This document shows positions 45,999-54,385 of a stretch of 56,458 nucleotides of DNA, piece by piece. The notes under the pieces are model-generated. The model saw only the letters and a program-made list of their open reading frames with translations, searched no databases and was not told the origin of the DNA. Both the position numbers and the translations under genes were made by a program. Position 1 is the first letter of the stretch. The number at the start of each line of letters is the position of its first letter. Source of the DNA: Hyphomonadaceae bacterium (lineage in GTDB: Bacteria > Pseudomonadota > Alphaproteobacteria > Caulobacterales > Aquidulcibacteraceae); the NCBI GenBank assembly GCA_021731815.1, contig JAKFWO010000002.1, positions 1 to 56,458 on the forward strand, given 5' to 3'.

Positions 45999-46397
45999 TC
46001 AGTCCTCCCCGGTTTCTCCCTGGTCGATTTCATATTCCGGCAAACCCGCCCGGAGGACCTCATAGAGTCGTGCAACAAATTCTTCGGCCGCTTCTTCCAC
46101 GAAATCGTCGAAATAATCCGCAAAATCCGATTCGAAGACGAATTCTCCGTTATCGGCAACGATGATTCCGATCACTTCCTCGGTCTGGGTATGGGTAATC
46201 TCTACCAGCACCGCATCGTCTTCGTCTTCGAGACCATCGGACAAGGAAAAAGCAAGTCGCCGGCTGGTAATTTTTTCGCGAAGATGCGTCATCAGTCCCT
46301 GAAGCGCCGCCAGGTCGTCAAACGCGTCCACTGGATTTTCCACCGTCGCATCCAGTAATCGCTTGCGGGCGGCATCAATCTCGTCGTCAAAACTCAT
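45999..46397 (-). CDS. Small acidic hypothetical protein
   Basis: 132 residues from ATG 46397, with AAGGAA seven bases upstream; an ATG two codons earlier lacks spacing. Strongly acidic (many Asp and Glu), with a helical N-terminal half (DEIDAARKRLLDATVENPVD) and strands such as AVLVEITHTQTEEVIGIIVAD. No signal peptide, no helix spanning a membrane, no family recognised. A cytoplasmic adaptor or binding role is possible but unproven. Confidence 0.7.
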   Translation of the reverse strand: MSFDDEIDAARKRLLDATVENPVDAFDDLAALQGLMTHLREKITSRRLAFSLSDGLEDEDDAVLVEITHTQTEEVIGIIVADNGEFVFESDFADYFDDFVEEAAEEFVARLYEVLRAGLPEYEIDQGETGED

Positions 46398-46617
46398 GGT
46401 CATTTCCTTGTGCCGGGGTGGCGTGTATCGCGTGTGATTCCAGAGTTTAGCGGCCTTTCCGAATGGAAACCACCGGATTCAGCGATGCCGGAGATCATTT
46501 TGCGCCGAAGTGTCAGAACCGTGCCGTCGGGCGCATCGGCGGGACCATTGGGTTCGCATTGGCGCGATCGGGGTGTCGACTGAGGCATAGCGGCGACTTT
46601 CCTCCGGTCGGAAAAAA

Positions 46618-46647
46618 GCCGCCGCACGATGGGCCGCCGCACGATGG
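46618..46647. repeat. 15-bp tandem repeat, two units
   Basis: GCCGCCGCACGATGG at 46618-46632 and again at 46633-46647, with a further partial GCCGCCGCA shortly after. It lies between the AIM24-type gene and the acidic protein gene. Confidence 0.85.
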
Positions 46648-46687
46648 GCGGGCCGCCGCATTGCGTCCCGGTTGATCCGACCAGGTT

Positions 46688-47536
46688 CTAATGATTGCCG
46701 CCAACAATGTTCCCGAACGAGCCGAGCAGCGATCCCTCGCCGCGATTGGTTCCCTGGCCCATGGCGGAGGCCATCATGCGTCCGGCCAGGCGCGAGAAGG
46801 GCAAGGACTGGATCCACACCTTTCCCGGCCCCCTGAGCCGCGCAAAAAACAGCCCCTCGCCAGCAAAGAGCCATGATTTGACCCCACCGCCGACGGTGAC
46901 CAGATCGAATTCGATGCCCTGGGTCATGGCGGCCACGCAGCCGGTGTCGACATGAATTTCCTCGCCCGCCGCCAGTTCGCGTTCGATCACCATGCCGCCC
47001 ATCTGCACGAAGACCCAGCCGTCGCCTTCAAGCTTTTGCATGATGAAGCCTTCGCCGCCGAACAAGCCGGTCAGGATGCGGCGCTGGAAGTGAATTCCGA
47101 CCGAGACGCCGCGCGCCGCAGCGAGGAAACTGTCCTTCTGACAGATCAACCGGCCCTGATAATCCGAGAGTTTTATCGGCAGGATCACGCCCGGCGTGGG
47201 GGCACCAAAGGCCACGCGTGCCTTGCCCTGGCCGTGATGGGTGAACACCGTCATGAACAGGCTCTCGCCCGTGAGGATCCGTTTCCCGGCCCCCATCAAT
47301 TTGTCCATGAAACCGGCTTGCTGGCCCGTGCCATCGCCGAACACGGTCGACATTTCGACACTGGCATTCTTCCATACCATGGCCCCGGCCTCGGCGATCG
47401 CGCTTTCGCCCGGATCGAGCCCGATTTCAAGGAATTGCAGCTCCTGGCCCTTGATTTCATATTCGATGTCGTCGGCAATTCCGGATTGACGCTGATGGCT
47501 GCGCTGTCCCGTGGCGGGAACGGATGTCCAGGACAT
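46688..47536 (-). CDS. AIM24/TIGR00266 family protein
   Basis: 282-residue protein of the AIM24 family (named after a yeast mitochondrial biogenesis protein; function in bacteria unknown). The family blocks are seen: LDPGESAIAEAGAMVWKN, GESLFMTVFTHHG, CQKDSFLAAARGV and GEGLFFARLRGPGKVWIQSLP. The start ATG 47536 has GGAGGAATT, an ideal ribosome site. Divergent from the S46 peptidase with a 348-base gap. Confidence 0.9.
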   Translation of the reverse strand: MSWTSVPATGQRSHQRQSGIADDIEYEIKGQELQFLEIGLDPGESAIAEAGAMVWKNASVEMSTVFGDGTGQQAGFMDKLMGAGKRILTGESLFMTVFTHHGQGKARVAFGAPTPGVILPIKLSDYQGRLICQKDSFLAAARGVSVGIHFQRRILTGLFGGEGFIMQKLEGDGWVFVQMGGMVIERELAAGEEIHVDTGCVAAMTQGIEFDLVTVGGGVKSWLFAGEGLFFARLRGPGKVWIQSLPFSRLAGRMMASAMGQGTNRGEGSLLGSFGNIVGGNH

Positions 47537-47884
47537 AATTCCTCCGATGGCTGGTCGTCGATTGAATGAACACTGCGCCGGGTTTCCGCAAACCGGGCCG
47601 TTTGAACCCCGCGCGCAGAAAATTCTGCTTTCAGGCTTCCGATTTGTTGTTTATCATGAATCGATAAAACCTGAAAGAATTTTTCGGGAGAACCCTCGAA
47701 AACGAATCCAGGTAAGGACCCGGGGCTTTGCCTCGGTCGATCCAAAAGATTCGACCGGAAAAACTTCGGGAAGACTCGGGCCGGGAAGTCTCAGGCCGGG
47801 AAGACTCAGGCCGGGAAGACTCAGGCCGGGACGACTCAAGAATGAAACCAGGTGACTCAAAATGTCCAGTCAGGGGAGAATGAA
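47537..47884. other. Divergent control region AIM24/S46 with tandem repeat
   Basis: No gene is supported; it must contain promoters for both neighbours. It holds five 15-bp repeat units, listed separately. Confidence 0.5.
47768..47840. repeat. 15-bp tandem repeat, five units
   Basis: GGGAAGACTCGGGCC at 47768, GGGAAGTCTCAGGCC at 47783, GGGAAGACTCAGGCC at 47798 and 47813, and GGGACGACTCAAG at 47828-47840. It lies 45-117 bases upstream of the S46 peptidase start. Confidence 0.9.
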
Positions 47885-50014
47885 ATGACGAACGGATCAC
47901 GACAGCACGCTTTCTTTCAACATGTGATCGCCGGCGCAGCAGCGATGGCGATCGCGCTGGGTGCACCGGGGGCGATGGCCGATGAAGGCATGTGGACCTT
48001 CGACAATTTCCCCGCCGCCAGGGTCAAGGCCAAATATGGCAGTGCACCCGATCAGGCCTGGCTCGACCGCATCCAGGCGGCATCCGTGCGCCTGCCGGGC
48101 TGCTCGGCGAGTTTCGTTTCCCCCGAAGGCCTGATCCTGACCAATTGGCATTGCGTGCAAGGCTGCGTCAGTCAATTATCGAGCGCCGAAAATGACCTCG
48201 CGGCCAAGGGTGTGTCGGCGAGGACGCGTGCCGAGGAACGCATGTGCCCCGGCTTTCGTGCCCAGGTGTTGACCTCGATCGCCGATGTCACTGCGCGGGT
48301 GCGGGCGGCGACTGCCAGCGCGCCTGTCGAGCAATTCACCGCCGTCCGCGACCGGGAAATCAATGCGATTCAGGTAGAAGCCTGCAAGGACCTCAAAGAT
48401 ACCGATTGCAATGTCATCAGCCTCTATCGCGGTGGGCAGTTCAAGCTCCATATCTATCGCAATTATACCGATGTCCGGCTGGTCTTCGCTCCTGAATATG
48501 CCACCGGATTTTTCGGTGGTGATCCTGACAATTTCAATTTCCCGCGTTATGCCCTCGATGCGGCCTTTCTGCGCGCTTACATCGATGGCAAGCCAGCCGC
48601 GACGCCATTTTATCTCAAATGGCGGAACGAGGCCCCCAAGCCGGGCGAACTGACCTATATTGCCGGCAATCCCGGAGCCACCCAGCGCCTGTTCACCGTG
48701 GATCAATTGCGGCTCCAGCGCGATGTGGTCAATCCCTTCACGATCACGCTGAATTCGGAGCGCCGGGGGCGGATCGATTCCTATGGTGGCGCAAGCCCCG
48801 AGGCTCGCCGTCAGGCCAATGAGACATTGTTTGGCCTCGAAAACGGGTTCAAGGTCGCTTTGGGCCAGCAGGCGGCTTTGCTCGACCCGGTGTTCATCGG
48901 AAATGTCGAAAAAGCGGAAGCCGGATTGCGGGCCGAGATCGCCAAACGACCGGAACTTGCCGCCGAGATCGGCGATCCATGGGCCGAGATCGCAGCGGCC
49001 AATCTCGAAATCCGCAAGAATTTCCGCGAGAATTTCTTCGTCAATAATGGACCCGGCTCGACCAATTTCGTCATTGCCCGCCAATTGGTGCGCCTCGTCG
49101 AGGAACGGGCAAAACCCGAAAAGGAAAGACTGCCCGGCTTTTCGGATGCAGCCATTGCCCGCGCCAGGGACGGGCTGATGCGCTCCTTCCCGCCACGCCC
49201 CGAACTCGAGCGGATTGCGCTGGAGTTCTGGCTGCTGCGGATGCGCGAATATCTCGGCGCTGATCATGAAATGGTCAGGCTGGTGCTGGGCCGAGAGAGC
49301 CCCGAAACCCTCGCAAAACGCCTGGTTGAAGCGACGGGTCTCTCTGACCCGAAAATGCGCCTTGCCCTGTTTGAAGGGGGTGTGGCCGCGATCGCTGGCA
49401 GCAATGATCCCATGATCCAATTGGTGCGGGCACTCGAACCCCGGGCACGCGCGCTCGCAGACATTCAGCGCGCAAAAATAGCGGGGCCGATCGGCCGCGC
49501 GGCTGAACGTATCGCCAAAGCCCGCTTTGCGGTCTATGGCGACAGTCTCTATCCGGACGCCACCTCAACCTTGCGTCTGTCCTTTGGTGTGATCGAGGGC
49601 TGGACCCATGAAGGCCGGACGGTGGATCCCTTCACCAAATTCGGCGGCCTTTATGCCCGTGCGACCGGATCCTTTCCTTTTGCGCTGGCCACGTCATGGA
49701 CGGCGGCGCAGGGCAAACTGAACCCGGAGACGCCTTTCAATGTCTCCTCCAGCCACGACATCATCGGAGGCAATTCCGGCTCGCCGCTGCTCGATTCCGA
49801 GGGTCGCGTGCTGGGGGCGGCCTTTGATGGCAATATCCATTCGCTGGGCGGAGCCTATGCCTATGACGGCCGGGTCAACCGGACGGTCAGCGTGTTGTCG
49901 GGGGCCATCACCGAGGCCTTGCGCAAGGTCTATGACCTCCCGCAACTGGCAGCGGAACTGGAAGGGCCGGTCGCAGCTTCGGGCAAACCGGCAAAGAAAG
50001 GCAAGAAGGGCTGA
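47885..50014 (+). CDS. S46 family dipeptidyl-peptidase
   Basis: 709-residue exported serine peptidase (Dpp7/Dpp11 type), cleaving dipeptides from the N-terminus of peptides. The signal peptide runs to MADEG (about residue 33), after VIAGAAAMAIALGAPGA. The catalytic domain carries His89 in LTNWHC and Ser631 in IGGNSGSPLLD, and the N-terminal GMWTFDNFP typical of the family. ATG 47885 is chosen with CAGGGGAG upstream over an in-frame GTG at 47852. A perfect 12-bp hairpin after the stop terminates it. Confidence 0.94.
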   Translation: MTNGSRQHAFFQHVIAGAAAMAIALGAPGAMADEGMWTFDNFPAARVKAKYGSAPDQAWLDRIQAASVRLPGCSASFVSPEGLILTNWHCVQGCVSQLSSAENDLAAKGVSARTRAEERMCPGFRAQVLTSIADVTARVRAATASAPVEQFTAVRDREINAIQVEACKDLKDTDCNVISLYRGGQFKLHIYRNYTDVRLVFAPEYATGFFGGDPDNFNFPRYALDAAFLRAYIDGKPAATPFYLKWRNEAPKPGELTYIAGNPGATQRLFTVDQLRLQRDVVNPFTITLNSERRGRIDSYGGASPEARRQANETLFGLENGFKVALGQQAALLDPVFIGNVEKAEAGLRAEIAKRPELAAEIGDPWAEIAAANLEIRKNFRENFFVNNGPGSTNFVIARQLVRLVEERAKPEKERLPGFSDAAIARARDGLMRSFPPRPELERIALEFWLLRMREYLGADHEMVRLVLGRESPETLAKRLVEATGLSDPKMRLALFEGGVAAIAGSNDPMIQLVRALEPRARALADIQRAKIAGPIGRAAERIAKARFAVYGDSLYPDATSTLRLSFGVIEGWTHEGRTVDPFTKFGGLYARATGSFPFALATSWTAAQGKLNPETPFNVSSSHDIIGGNSGSPLLDSEGRVLGAAFDGNIHSLGGAYAYDGRVNRTVSVLSGAITEALRKVYDLPQLAAELEGPVAASGKPAKKGKKG

Positions 50015-50036
50015 ACCACAGGCTGCAAGGAAAATA

Positions 50037-50069
50037 CCCCGCGCGGATATTGATCCGCGCGGGGTGTTT
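50037..50069 (+). terminator. Terminator of the S46 peptidase gene
   Basis: Perfect 12-bp stem CCCCGCGCGGAT (50037-50048) with ATCCGCGCGGGG (50053-50064), 4-base loop, then TGTTTTATT. It begins 22 bases after the peptidase stop. Confidence 0.85.
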
Positions 50070-50132
50070 TATTCCGGAAATCCGAGCCGAATGTCTGAAT
50101 TGAAAATGCCCGGATTCAATAATTTGGAGCGC

Positions 50133-50167
50133 GTTCAGGCGAAAACCGGATTCCGGTTTTTCTGAAC
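50133..50167. repeat. Intergenic palindrome, family 2, best copy
   Basis: Arms GTTCAGGCGAAAACCGGA and TCCGGTTTTTCTGAAC around a near-perfect centre, next to the terC stop. Related copies at 37400-37433 and, more degenerate, 5301-5337. Similar dispersed palindromes with an AAAACCGG-type arm are widespread in alphaproteobacteria. Confidence 0.8.
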
Positions 50168-50172
50168 GGGCT

Positions 50173-50979
50173 CTAGTGCCCTCGTCTTGCGCCCGGCAAT
50201 TGCCCGGTTTCGAGGCCACCCTTGCGCCGGCCCTCGATCCAGGAATTGAGCCCATAGACGAAGAGCGAAAAGCCGATGCCGAAATAGACATAGCCGCGCG
50301 GCAGATGGATCCCGAGGCCATCCGCAATCAGCGCCACACCGATCAGCAGGATGAAGGACAAAGCAAGTGTCTTCACGGTCGGCCGGCGATCGATGAAATC
50401 CGACAAGGGCTTGGCCAGCCACACCATGATGATCGAGGACAACACCACCGCCGTCACCATCACCCAGAGAATGTCGGTCATGCCGATCGCGGTAATGACG
50501 CTGTCGAGCGAGAAGACGAAATTGATCACGAAGAGCTGCGCGATGACCGCCGCAAGCTGCGGCTGTTTGGCAATGCTGTCGCCGCCGGGCCCGTGATGGG
50601 GTTCCGACATATGCATGATTTCCTGGGTCCCCTGATAGAGCAGGAACCCGCCGCCCAGCAGAAGGACCAGATCCTTCACCGTGAACACGCGAACTTCTTC
50701 GCTGGCATGGCCGCTGCCCAGCAATCCCACCAGATCGTCGGAAAATTCGTACAGGCTGACATCGATGGCCTTGAGCAGCCAGACAAGGCTTGCCAGCATC
50801 GCGATGCGCAGAACCATGGCGATGGCGAGCCCGATGAACCGGACCTTTTCCTGGTCCTTGGGCGGCATCTTTCCCGCCGCGATGGCGATGAATACGACAT
50901 TGTCGACACCCAGAATGACCTCAAGAAAGGTCAGGGTGAAAAGGCTCAGCAGCGCGGCACTGGTGAAAATCTCGAACAT
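50173..50979 (-). CDS. TerC family integral membrane protein
   Basis: 268-residue membrane protein of the TerC/Alx family (metal ion efflux-linked). TM1 is SLFTLTFLEVILGVDNVVFIAIAAG, with the conserved acidic E and D-N; a second acidic motif, FVFSLDSVITAIGM, occurs midway, with seven or so helices overall. Excellent Shine-Dalgarno AGGGGGA before ATG 50979. The palindrome at 50133-50167 lies directly at its 3' end. Confidence 0.92.
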   Translation of the reverse strand: MFEIFTSAALLSLFTLTFLEVILGVDNVVFIAIAAGKMPPKDQEKVRFIGLAIAMVLRIAMLASLVWLLKAIDVSLYEFSDDLVGLLGSGHASEEVRVFTVKDLVLLLGGGFLLYQGTQEIMHMSEPHHGPGGDSIAKQPQLAAVIAQLFVINFVFSLDSVITAIGMTDILWVMVTAVVLSSIIMVWLAKPLSDFIDRRPTVKTLALSFILLIGVALIADGLGIHLPRGYVYFGIGFSLFVYGLNSWIEGRRKGGLETGQLPGARRGH

Positions 50980-51110
50980 TGTTCCCCCTTTGATTCCCTG
51001 CCGCGCATCGGCACGGCAATTTCGTCAGGAAGGCGAGCCGCCCCTGCTTCGTCAAGACCCGATGGCAGGGCCGTGAGGAATTGTTAATCCTCTGGTCCGA
51101 AAGTCTGGGC

Positions 51111-51671
51111 ATGGCAGAGCTTCTCGTCATCCTCACGGAAGAAATTGCACGCGCGCCCCTGCTGACTTTTGCGCGCGCGCGTTCGGGGCGCACCGGCATT
51201 GTCGCGGCAAGTTCGAAAGCCGAACTGGCCGCAATCCTTGCAGAAAGTGCGGGCGTGCCCGTTCGCCTGATCGCCTTCTGCACTTCAGTGATTGTCGGGC
51301 CAGAGCACATCGCGGCGCTTCAGCTCACACCCTATAACATTCATCCGGGCACCGCGGATTATCCCGGCGTGCATCCCGAAGCCTTTGCCCATGCCAATGC
51401 GGCGCGGGTGTTTGGCGCAACGGCGCATGAGATGGTGACTGAAATCGATGCCGGGCCGATCGTGGCCTGCGCAGAAGTGGATATTCCGCCTCATGCGCCG
51501 CTTTCGGCTTATGCGGATGCCGGCTGTTCGTGCGCGCTCGATCTGTTCCAATTGATCGTCAACCAGTGCCTCGCGAGCGATGGCGACCTTCCACGAATGG
51601 CGGACCGGGCGTGGCAGGGGCCCCGGAACCGGCTCGCCGATTACCGCGCGCGATTCGGGATTGCGGCCTGA
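51111..51671 (+). CDS. Formyltransferase-fold protein
   Basis: 186 residues from ATG 51111 (an in-frame TTG at 51081 is unlikely). NIHPGTADYPGVHPEAFAHA is the NxHPGxxxxYPG-type active-site signature of formyltransferases such as Fmt and PurN, and TAHEMVTEIDAGPIV carries the expected catalytic Asp. It is short and lacks the C-terminal Fmt domain, so it is a minimal formyl- or hydrolase-like enzyme. The substrate is unknown. Confidence 0.8.
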   Translation: MAELLVILTEEIARAPLLTFARARSGRTGIVAASSKAELAAILAESAGVPVRLIAFCTSVIVGPEHIAALQLTPYNIHPGTADYPGVHPEAFAHANAARVFGATAHEMVTEIDAGPIVACAEVDIPPHAPLSAYADAGCSCALDLFQLIVNQCLASDGDLPRMADRAWQGPRNRLADYRARFGIAA

Positions 51672-51689
51672 GCGAGCCGGATCGTCAGC

Positions 51690-52817
51690 TCAGCGGGGAC
51701 GGCGCGAGAAGAAGATCCGTCGCGCTGCAGTAACCGCGGGTGCCGAACTGACCGCCATCTGCAACAGCCAATTGGGCGGCGGAAGATCGGCCAGCCAGCG
51801 CAAACCATGACGCAGGACACCAAAACGCGGCAATGCCTTGCGCAGGGCCAAAGCAGGAGCAGGGCCGTTATGCCGCAAATGGGCGACCAGCGCCTCGCCC
51901 GCGAGGCGACCAAAATCGAGCGCCGTGCGGATTCCCCCTGCCGTCAGCGGCGACACCATGCCGGCCGCATCCCCCAGCAGCAGGACCCGGCCTTTGGCCC
52001 AGGGATGAACCAGCCCCCCGCAGGGGATGAGCCCCGACCGCCGTTCATATTCGTCGGCCGGTTTCAGCCGGAACAATGCTTCGGCCTCGGATTTCAGGGC
52101 CTCGATGCGCGGGCGATGGGGCGCATTGACCGCAAGCCCCACTTGCGCGCCCCTCGGATGGGCGGCGGCCCAGCCAATATAGCCCGGCGCAATCCGGTTA
52201 TCGAGAAAGACATGGAGATAATCCGGATCAAGGCGACCGGGATCGGAATATTCCCGTTCGATTCCGAGCAGGAATTTCTCGTTGAGCCCGAGTTTGAAAT
52301 TGCGGGCCACGGGTGATTTCGCGCCATCCGCGCCGAACAGAAACCGGGCCCGTACCAATTGGGGGCCGATCAGGGCTTCGATCAGATCGCCATTGTCGAC
52401 CCCGCGCGCAAAGGGGGCATTGACGCGGATTTCGGCCCCGGCACCCTGGGCCTCGCGCGCCATCCATTGCAGAAGCCCGGTCACATCAGTGGTGTAGAAG
52501 CCGTAATTCGTCTGTTCGAACTCACGGATATTACGGTCGGGACCTGTCAGTCGTACCTTGCCGACCCGGCGCACCAGATGATCGGGCGGGCGGAGGGCCT
52601 GAAAGGCCTCCTCGACCAGAATGCCCGATGTATGGGGCCGCGCCCCGATCCGGGGTTTTGAGTCCACCACCAATGTCCGCAATCCACCCGAAGCAGCGGC
52701 TTTGGCCGCCGCGAGGCCGGCAAAGCCCGCACCGACGATCAGCACGTCATGGGGCCCGGTTGCCCCTGTCGCCGGGGACACAGGCGCAAACGCTTCGGTG
52801 TTGGAGTCAATGCTCAT
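51690..52817 (-). CDS. FAD-dependent oxidoreductase, geranylgeranyl reductase-like
   Basis: 375-residue flavoprotein. The N-terminal Rossmann motif DVLIVGAGFAGLAAAKAAA binds FAD; a GxxxG-like segment and the motif LLLGDAAGMVSPLTAGGI near residue 285 are the FAD-binding GD motif of geranylgeranyl reductase and related lipid-modifying enzymes. Stops 18 bases from the formyltransferase stop, convergent. Could act on isoprenoids or lipids; exact substrate not shown. Confidence 0.85.
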   Translation of the reverse strand: MSIDSNTEAFAPVSPATGATGPHDVLIVGAGFAGLAAAKAAASGGLRTLVVDSKPRIGARPHTSGILVEEAFQALRPPDHLVRRVGKVRLTGPDRNIREFEQTNYGFYTTDVTGLLQWMAREAQGAGAEIRVNAPFARGVDNGDLIEALIGPQLVRARFLFGADGAKSPVARNFKLGLNEKFLLGIEREYSDPGRLDPDYLHVFLDNRIAPGYIGWAAAHPRGAQVGLAVNAPHRPRIEALKSEAEALFRLKPADEYERRSGLIPCGGLVHPWAKGRVLLLGDAAGMVSPLTAGGIRTALDFGRLAGEALVAHLRHNGPAPALALRKALPRFGVLRHGLRWLADLPPPNWLLQMAVSSAPAVTAARRIFFSRRPR

Positions 52818-52917
52818 AACTTAATCCGTGACGGGGCCGGCGTGGGCTGATTTATAGGGCCAGGCCGAAGAGCGTTGGGAGATGCCTGGGAAGTCGGGCC
52901 GGAAGCATCCGGTTCCC

Positions 52918-52988
52918 GTGGTTCTTGTGATTCCGACATTAGCGCGGCGGTTGGTATCACTGGGATCAATGGTCGGAACCGAACCACT
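52918..52988. repeat. Intergenic palindromic element, copy B
   Basis: Arms GTGGTTCTTGTGATTCCGA(CAT) at 52918-52939 and ATGGTCGGAACCGAACCACT at 52969-52988; spacer with GGTATCA and GGGAT as in copy A (5339-5411). It lies just beyond the stop of the CBS-domain protein gene. Confidence 0.75.
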
Positions 52989-52991
52989 GGC

Positions 52992-54299
52992 CTATCCCGT
53001 CTTCGTCATGTCGGGCTCTTCCTCCGGCGGTTCGATGCGCAGGGCCACGATCTGGTTGCGGTTCTTGCGCAGCACCTGGAAGCGGTAGCCATGGAAGCTG
53101 AAACGCTGGCCGGGCTCGGGAATGGTCTGGGCTTCGTGGATGACCAGACCGGCGATGGTCACCGCTTCCTCGTCGGGCAGGGACCAGTCCATCGCCCGGT
53201 TGAGGTCGCGGATCGGCACCCAGCCATCGACATTGACCGCCCCGCCGGGTTGCGGGCGCACGCCCTGGAGCGCGACATCGTGCTCGTCCTTGATGTCGCC
53301 GACGATCTCCTCGAGAATATCCTCAAGGGTCAGAAGGCCCATCAGGGCACCATATTCATCCACCACCATCGCGAAATGATTGCGCTTTTTCAGAAACGCC
53401 TGGAGCTGCTCATTGAGGCTGATCGTCTCGGGCACGAACCACGGCGTGCGCATGACGCCCGCGATGTCGAGCCGGGCGAAATCCCCGCCTGCACGCGCAA
53501 TCTCGCGCAACAGATCCTTGGCGTGCAGCAGGCCGACAATATTGTCGGGATTGCCGCGATAGAGCGGAAGCCGGGTATGCGACGCCGCCAGCGCCTGAAG
53601 CACGATCTCGCGGGCCGGCAGATCGGCATCGATCATCCGGATCGATTTGCGGTGGATCATCACATCAGCGACCGTCAGATCATGCAAATCGAGCGCGCCC
53701 TTGATGCGATCGCGGTCATCGCGCTCGACCGAGCCCTCCTCATGGCCGAGATCCACCGCGCCGCGCAATTCCGCCCGCGCGGCGAAGACATCGGCATCGG
53801 CGGTGATTTTCAGCCCGAGCAGGCCGAGCGTCTTGCGCACCAGCCAATGCACAACCGCCACCACCGGCGACAGGATCGTCGTCACCCAGGCCGCCGGGCG
53901 GCTCACCCACAAGGCCACGCGCTCGGGAAAGGCGATGGCATAGGTCTTGGGCAGGACCTCGGCAAAGATCAGCACGATGACTGTCGTGACGCCGGTCGCC
54001 ACGGCAACCCCGATATCGCCGAGCGGCTTGGTGAGAAGCGAGGTGGTGACCGCCGCGGCGAGCGTGTTGAGCAGATTATTGCCCAGCAACAGCCCGCCAA
54101 TCGTCCGATCGCGCTTTTCGATCAGCCGGTTGACGCGTGCGGCGGGCTTCGAGCCCTCTTTTTCCAGATTATGCAGGCGCGCGCGGGAGGCGGCGGTGAT
54201 TCCGGTCTCTGCGGCGGAGAAAAATCCTGAAATGACGGCGATGATGACGGCAATCAGACTCGCCAGCCCGATGGCGGCGAGGATGGGCCAGGCAATCAT
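52992..54299 (-). CDS. CNNM/CorC-type transporter with CBS domains
   Basis: 435-residue membrane protein. An N-terminal DUF21/CNNM transmembrane domain (SLIAVIIAVISGFFSAAETGITAASRARLHNLEKEG) is followed by a CBS pair (ADVMIHRKSIRMIDADLPARE; HTRLPLYRGNPDNIVGLLHAKDLL; VDEYGALMGLLTLEDILEEIVGDIKDEHD) and a C-terminal CorC/HlyC domain (LNRAMDWSLPDEEAVTIAGLVIHEAQTIPEPGQ). Such proteins link to Mg2+/Co2+ homeostasis. ATG 54299 has GAGGG upstream. Confidence 0.92.
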   Translation of the reverse strand: MIAWPILAAIGLASLIAVIIAVISGFFSAAETGITAASRARLHNLEKEGSKPAARVNRLIEKRDRTIGGLLLGNNLLNTLAAAVTTSLLTKPLGDIGVAVATGVTTVIVLIFAEVLPKTYAIAFPERVALWVSRPAAWVTTILSPVVAVVHWLVRKTLGLLGLKITADADVFAARAELRGAVDLGHEEGSVERDDRDRIKGALDLHDLTVADVMIHRKSIRMIDADLPAREIVLQALAASHTRLPLYRGNPDNIVGLLHAKDLLREIARAGGDFARLDIAGVMRTPWFVPETISLNEQLQAFLKKRNHFAMVVDEYGALMGLLTLEDILEEIVGDIKDEHDVALQGVRPQPGGAVNVDGWVPIRDLNRAMDWSLPDEEAVTIAGLVIHEAQTIPEPGQRFSFHGYRFQVLRKNRNQIVALRIEPPEEEPDMTKTG

Positions 54300-54385
54300 G
54301 AAACGGGAATCCCTCGGTGGAAAAAAGCCCTTTTAGCGGCTTTGCCGGGCAAAAGCGAGGGGCAGGGCAAAGTGTCCAGCCGGCG

